Part shown: piece after piece, positions 60,276 to 64,000 of the stretch
Numbering within the stretch: the stretch's first letter is position 1
Layout: each line of letters opens with the position of its first letter
From: Aliidiomarina maris
GTDB lineage: Bacteria; Pseudomonadota; Gammaproteobacteria; Enterobacterales; Alteromonadaceae
Reading direction: 5' to 3'
Length of the DNA stretch: 64,000 nucleotides
NCBI RefSeq assembly: GCF_003987335.1
Contig: NZ_PIPK01000007.1
Span: 91,952-155,951 of the forward strand
Notes under the pieces: generated by a model
Told to the model about the DNA's origin: nothing
Database searches by the model: none
What the model saw: only the letters and a program-made list of their open reading frames with translations
Made by a program: the position numbers and the translations under genes

Positions 60276-61310
60276 CTATTGCTGGTAATAAGGCTTGATG
60301 GTTCGCAAAATATTTTGCACTACATTCGATTCAGAATCTTCGAGCTGCGCGATTAATGCGTGGCCTTGTTCGTGGCCGTCTTCTTGCTGCAGTAGTCGCA
60401 CTGCCTCCCAAGCCATCGTCGGTTCATCCTTTTTCCCTAAAAGATAGTCACGCCATTGCGGGTCGGAGGAAACACGCTCTTCGTCAATCTCACGCTCATC
60501 GCTATGGTTTGAAATAGCACGTAACACAAAACCTAAGGTTGCTTGCGAGGAAGGGTTGCCGGCCATAGCACTCTCCCACACGGACTCGTGAATAAACTCA
60601 AAATATGGAACCAAATCTTGCTGAGCTCTTCCTGCAATGGTGAAGTTAATACTCACGGTCGTGGCGGCTGGCACAGCAACTGGCTCGTAACGCCAACTTT
60701 GAATCGCGCGCTCAGTTGCAATCTTAAAGTCACGGTGCGAATAAAAATGGGTGTCTATGGTACTCACTGAGCCATCTGTGTCGATCAAAAATCGGGTGTT
60801 AGCAAAACCAAGGCGGCGGCGCTCTGCAGAGCGTCGAGGATAATTGACTGCGGGACGCTCTAGTGGAACTAAGTCAGCTGCTCGAGCTTCATCTGGCAAG
60901 TCATACTCATGGTTAACAATAAGATTTGCCTTTAACTCGTCTAACGCTTGGGCTGTACTGGTTTGTTGTTCCGTTGTGAGTTGGTCGTAAACCTCTTGGG
61001 CAAAAGCGTGTCCATCCGAATATCCCTGCTCACCTGCCAATTCAAAATATGCCCAAGCCTTAACGGGGTCGTAATCGGTGCCTTCAGCGCCAAGTATCAT
61101 GATACCTAAATGAGCGCTCACTTGACTATTTCCTAGCTGCGAGAGCTCTTCAAACGAGCGGTAGCTAGCATGGTACTCTCCTGCATTATACTGTTGCATT
61201 GCTTCTACAAGATTCGCCCGCGGCAATTCCGATTGGACGCTGTAGGCTTGAGTTATCAAGCCTACATTTGCAACGAGTAAAACTATGAGTGTTAAAGTAC
61301 GTATTAACAT
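60276..61310 (-). CDS. Secreted Sel1-repeat / TonB C-terminal-like protein
   Basis: 344-residue protein without a confident name. A signal peptide spans about 1-22 (LTLIVLLVANVGLITQAYS). Residues about 36-112 contain Sel1/TPR-like units (YHASYRSFEELSQLGNSQVSAH, split by a polar turn; AWAYFELAGEQGYSDGHAFA). Residues about 150-228 resemble the TonB C-terminal domain: PAVNYPRRSAERRRLGFANT, LIDTDGSVSTI and the AIQSWRYEPV ending. No transmembrane energy-transducing anchor is seen, so it is not a normal TonB. It stands alone upstream of rplY. Function unknown; a periplasmic scaffold is the best guess. Confidence 0.72.
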   Translation of the reverse strand: MLIRTLTLIVLLVANVGLITQAYSVQSELPRANLVEAMQQYNAGEYHASYRSFEELSQLGNSQVSAHLGIMILGAEGTDYDPVKAWAYFELAGEQGYSDGHAFAQEVYDQLTTEQQTSTAQALDELKANLIVNHEYDLPDEARAADLVPLERPAVNYPRRSAERRRLGFANTRFLIDTDGSVSTIDTHFYSHRDFKIATERAIQSWRYEPVAVPAATTVSINFTIAGRAQQDLVPYFEFIHESVWESAMAGNPSSQATLGFVLRAISNHSDEREIDEERVSSDPQWRDYLLGKKDEPTMAWEAVRLLQQEDGHEQGHALIAQLEDSESNVVQNILRTIKPYYQQ

Positions 61311-61411
61311 ATATATCCCTATAAAAAGTTAAAATATCGTTTCGAACACCTATTAATATATGCAAGATAAATCTCTAGTTAAAGAACTAATTGCTCAATT
61401 TTAACGCAACG

Positions 61412-61957
61412 CTACCACATCAAATCATCGGGAATTTGGTAGTCTTTGTAAGGGTCATCTTCATCGACTTGTTGGTCGTGATCAGGGGCGATGTAAATCA
61501 GTACATCAGCGAAGCGTTCCGCGGCTTTTTCTGCAATATTGCGGGGCACTACAATGTAACGCTCGCGCAGCAAGCAAATCGCTAAGTTCGCTTGTGACAA
61601 GTGCTTCTGTGTGCGAGCGTCAACCAATATTTGCTTAACCTTATTCGTGTGCGGGTCAACAAAATTGAAGGTGACGTCACCTTCGCAGGATAATTGATGT
61701 TGTTCGAGCATCTGCAAGGCTTGAGCGCGCATGGCTTTCTGTTGTTCGCGCTGTTGGCGTTCACGGTTTAGAGCTTTATCGCGCTCCACCTGAGCGGCTT
61801 TGTCTGCCGCGATACGCTCGGCGCTATTATCAACTTCGACAGCCACGCCGCTGCGTAACTGCTTATTCACTTTGCGCTTTTCTTGGCGTGCTTTTTTGAC
61901 TTTTTTCTCGTCGACTAAACCAGCACCGAGTAATTGATCGGCAAGAGATTTACCCAT
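61412..61957 (-). CDS. YaiL/DUF2058 family protein
   Basis: 181-residue cytosolic protein of the DUF2058 family (E. coli YaiL, described as nucleoprotein/polynucleotide-associated). It starts GKSLADQLLGAGLVDEKKVKKA, continues with a highly charged helical region (about 20-90, likely coiled coil) and a conserved globular C-terminus (HLSQANLAICLLRERYIVVP). The frame opens at 61966, but GGA 9 nt before ATG 61957 favours the shorter form. Molecular function is not established. Confidence 0.85.
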   Translation of the reverse strand: MGKSLADQLLGAGLVDEKKVKKARQEKRKVNKQLRSGVAVEVDNSAERIAADKAAQVERDKALNRERQQREQQKAMRAQALQMLEQHQLSCEGDVTFNFVDPHTNKVKQILVDARTQKHLSQANLAICLLRERYIVVPRNIAEKAAERFADVLIYIAPDHDQQVDEDDPYKDYQIPDDLMW

Positions 61958-62049
61958 GATATTCATTCCGTAGCTTAACTTGGGCTATAGTTTATCATCT
62001 AAAAACTAAAATGTGCTGAGCGAATTTAAGCGCTGTAAAAGGGCCTGTT

Positions 62050-63144
62050 GTGTTGTCATCTATTATTCTGCCAAGCGTAGGCATACTGCTTTTTGTATGT
62101 GCCGTTATATTGTGTGCGATTACCTTACTGCCATATTCTCGCCATCGCGCCTGGTGGGTGCGTTGCTGGGAGTTTCCTCGCCTGCAAATTGCTACTCTGG
62201 CGATTATTGCGGCCAGCTTACAGCTCGGGCTGTTTGCTTTTGATACTTGGGTGAGTTGGTTTGTGGTGGTCGCGAGCGGTGCAGTTGCACTTATCCAAGG
62301 CTGGCGTATTTTACCCTATACAGGTGTATACCCAGTCCAAGCGAAGCGTGCTGCGTCGAGTGCGAAAGGACTGCAAATTCGTATTATGGTGGCGAATGTT
62401 TTAACGCCGAACCGCAATGCGGCAGGCTTGTTGGCACAGGTTAGGGCGCAACAACCCGATATCTTGGTCACAATGGAGAGCGATATCTGGTGGCAGCAAC
62501 AACTGAGCTCACTAGAGGCGGATTACCCGCATCGACTGTATCAGCCACAAGATAATTTGTACGGCATGCATGTGTATAGCAAGCTACCTTGGAAGCAGGC
62601 GAAAATAGCCTTCTTAGTCGAGGATGACGTGCCTTCCATGCACTTTATCCTGCGTCTCAATGACAGCTCAGATATGCGTTTGCATGTCCTTCACCCGGCG
62701 CCACCGAGCCCAACTGAGAATGCCAGTTCGAAGCCTCGTGATGCAGAACTCATTCAAGTTGCGAAGTACGCGCAGCAGCAACAGCAACAACATAAGTTAC
62801 CGGTGATGGTTGTCGGCGACCTGAATGATGTTGCCTGGTCTGACTCAACGCGCTTATTTAAGAAACTAAGTGGGCTGCTTGACCCTCGTGTCGGGCGTGG
62901 CATGTTTAACACTTTCCACGCCAAGTACTGGCCCTTACGCTGGCCTCTCGACCACATGTTTTATAGTGACCATTTTCAGCTGGTGCATATGCAGCGCTTA
63001 CCCAAATTTGGCTCGGATCACTTTCCAATGCTATTGGAACTGGCATTTCTTCCATCGCAGCAGCACACCCAAGAGGGGCTGATGGCTAAGGCGGAGGACC
63101 ATGCTTGGGCAGAGGACACGTTAGAGTCATCCGACTCGCCGTAG
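62050..63144 (+). CDS. Membrane-anchored endonuclease/exonuclease/phosphatase-family protein
   Basis: 364 residues. Three N-terminal membrane segments (about 4-28, 44-62 and 66-86) anchor an EEP-fold catalytic domain (about 108-340). Active-site motifs are present: Asn in MVANVLTPN, Glu in VTMESD, His in LHVLHPAPP, the Asp/Asn pair in VVGDLNDVAWS and the Asp-His pair in FGSDHFPM. Such proteins act on phosphodiesters such as nucleic acids or phospholipids; the substrate is not deducible. The start is GTG 62050 or TTG 62053, and neither has a strong ribosome site. Confidence 0.82.
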   Translation: MLSSIILPSVGILLFVCAVILCAITLLPYSRHRAWWVRCWEFPRLQIATLAIIAASLQLGLFAFDTWVSWFVVVASGAVALIQGWRILPYTGVYPVQAKRAASSAKGLQIRIMVANVLTPNRNAAGLLAQVRAQQPDILVTMESDIWWQQQLSSLEADYPHRLYQPQDNLYGMHVYSKLPWKQAKIAFLVEDDVPSMHFILRLNDSSDMRLHVLHPAPPSPTENASSKPRDAELIQVAKYAQQQQQQHKLPVMVVGDLNDVAWSDSTRLFKKLSGLLDPRVGRGMFNTFHAKYWPLRWPLDHMFYSDHFQLVHMQRLPKFGSDHFPMLLELAFLPSQQHTQEGLMAKAEDHAWAEDTLESSDSP

Positions 63145-63246
63145 ATTGTGTTAGCATTGTGGCAACAGCGCGTCAGCTTGCTTCAGTTAAGAAAGTTAAC
63201 CAAGTTGATATAGTTTATCGAAACACAGTGAGTAGGAGTGCAGTAT

Positions 63247-63525
63247 ATGGCTAAAGCCGCCGCCGTACATATTTTGGTAGATAGTGAGAAGAAAGCCTTG
63301 GAATTGAAAGCAGAGTTAGCGAAAGGCGCCAATTTTGCTGAGCTGGCGAAGCGCCATTCATTGTGCCCGTCGGGTAAACAAGGGGGCGACCTTGGCGAGT
63401 TTCGTCGCGGTGACATGGTCAAGGCATTTGACCAGGTGGTATTTAACAAACCTGTGCTGGAAGTTCATGGCCCAGTTAAAACCCAGTTCGGTTATCATTT
63501 GATCAAAACTTTATACCGTAGTTAG
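63247..63525 (+). CDS. ppiC: Peptidyl-prolyl cis-trans isomerase C (parvulin)
   Basis: Small cytosolic parvulin that speeds prolyl bond isomerisation. It has 92 residues, beginning [17 protein letters not shown]. The frame opens at 63238, but AGGAG at 63234-63238 places the start at ATG 63247, matching E. coli PpiC. Parvulin core motifs [20 protein letters not shown] and [15 protein letters not shown] are complete, including the His pair and Cys of the active site. Confidence 0.95.
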   Translation: MAKAAAVHILVDSEKKALELKAELAKGANFAELAKRHSLCPSGKQGGDLGEFRRGDMVKAFDQVVFNKPVLEVHGPVKTQFGYHLIKTLYRS

Positions 63526-63537
63526 TAGGTTAAGTAG

Positions 63538-63978
63538 ATGAATTCACAGAATCCGCAGTATCCAGTCGGTACGCTCGGTCAACCATGGGGCGAGCGTGAA
63601 AAGCAACAATGGCTCGATCGCCAGCGTGCACAACGCAGTTACCAAGTAGATGTCATTAGTCAGATAGACGCGTTAGCTTCGCATTTCGATGTCGAAAGCT
63701 ACGGTGAACTAGATTATACCCACTTAAACGCAGCAGCGGCGGACGCTGCGCGTTATCCGGTATTTGTACTGCGTCAGACCGATGAAAACCCAGACAATCC
63801 GTACGTACTCGTCACTGGTGGCGTGCATGGCTATGAGACCAGTGGGGTGCATGGCGCATTGGCATTCGCACGTGGCCTTGTTGATCAAATCCGTACCGAG
63901 GGTAAAATTGCCCCTTTCCCACCTGGGGTTAGCGCACCATTTCGCTCACAGGCATCCCAAGGCGTGTTAATTTATTAA
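63538..63978 (+). pseudogene. M14-family zinc carboxypeptidase, apparently truncated
   Basis: 146-residue frame whose first about 112 residues resemble M14-family metallocarboxypeptidases. YPVFVLRQTD and LVTGGVHGYETSGVHGALAF contain the first zinc motif HxxE (His97, Glu100). Members are usually over 300 residues and need a second His and a catalytic Glu, which are absent. After about residue 112 the sequence (QIRTEGKIAPFPPGVSAPF) no longer looks like the family, and the frame stops at 63976-63978. No other frame restores the domain in the remaining 22 bases. It may be broken by an insertion starting near 63,880. A natural short protein is less likely. The window edge prevents a decision. Confidence 0.55.
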
Positions 63979-64000
63979 GTACGGCGACCCGTACATAACC

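Overview
The window is a compact gammaproteobacterial chromosome segment of about 50% GC. Every recognisable protein and the gene order match the Alteromonadales. The tidy operons, the frequent TTG starts and the protein sequences suggest an Idiomarina-like genus (Idiomarina, Pseudidiomarina or Aliidiomarina); the genus is inference. Almost all of it is core housekeeping DNA. I see no integrase, transposase, CRISPR array, toxin-antitoxin pair or restriction system.

Left part, plus strand, 1-30,900. It opens inside dnaK and continues with dnaJ, an M48 lipoprotein protease, a dicarboxylate/amino acid symporter, dapB, carA-carB-greA, a two-gene phage-repressor-like insertion, yhbY (minus), rlmE-ftsH, folP-glmM, tpiA-secG-tRNA-Leu, tRNA-fMet, rimP-nusA-infB-rbfA-truB-rpsO-pnp. 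This is the classical greA/ftsH/glmM/nusA/pnp superblock of Gammaproteobacteria. It couples chaperones, nucleotide, folate and cell-wall precursor synthesis, and transcription and translation factors. A gamma-glutamyltransferase gene lies between pnp and nlpI. nlpI is followed 4 bp later by a predicted periplasmic zinc metalloprotease.

Middle part, minus strand, 32,351-53,319. Read in the direction of transcription: an EamA transporter, miaB-ybeZ-ybeY-corC-lnt, a 67-residue membrane protein, leuS-lptE-holA-nadD, rsfS-rlmH-mrdA-rodA-mltB-rlpA, dacA-ybeD and lipB-lipA. Two blocks that are separate in E. coli (miaB to lnt, and leuS to lipA) are joined here. They serve cell elongation, peptidoglycan trimming, lipoprotein maturation, LPS export, ribosome assembly and lipoate synthesis.

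Right part, 53,518-64,000. This holds ubiF (plus), a five-tRNA cluster Met-Leu-Gln-Gln-Leu (minus) with a strong promoter, fumC, an EAL phosphodiesterase (plus), rplY-pth-ychF (minus), a Sel1/TonB-C-like secreted protein, yaiL, a membrane-anchored endonuclease/phosphatase-family protein, ppiC, and an M14 carboxypeptidase that stops after its first zinc motif at the window edge.

The most unusual items are the divergent CI-like/Ner-like regulator pair between greA and yhbY, with repeated operator-like sequences and no Shine-Dalgarno sites; the NlpI-metalloprotease pair; a terminator-like hairpin directly before carA; and the truncated M14 gene at the end. None of these is proven novel from sequence alone.
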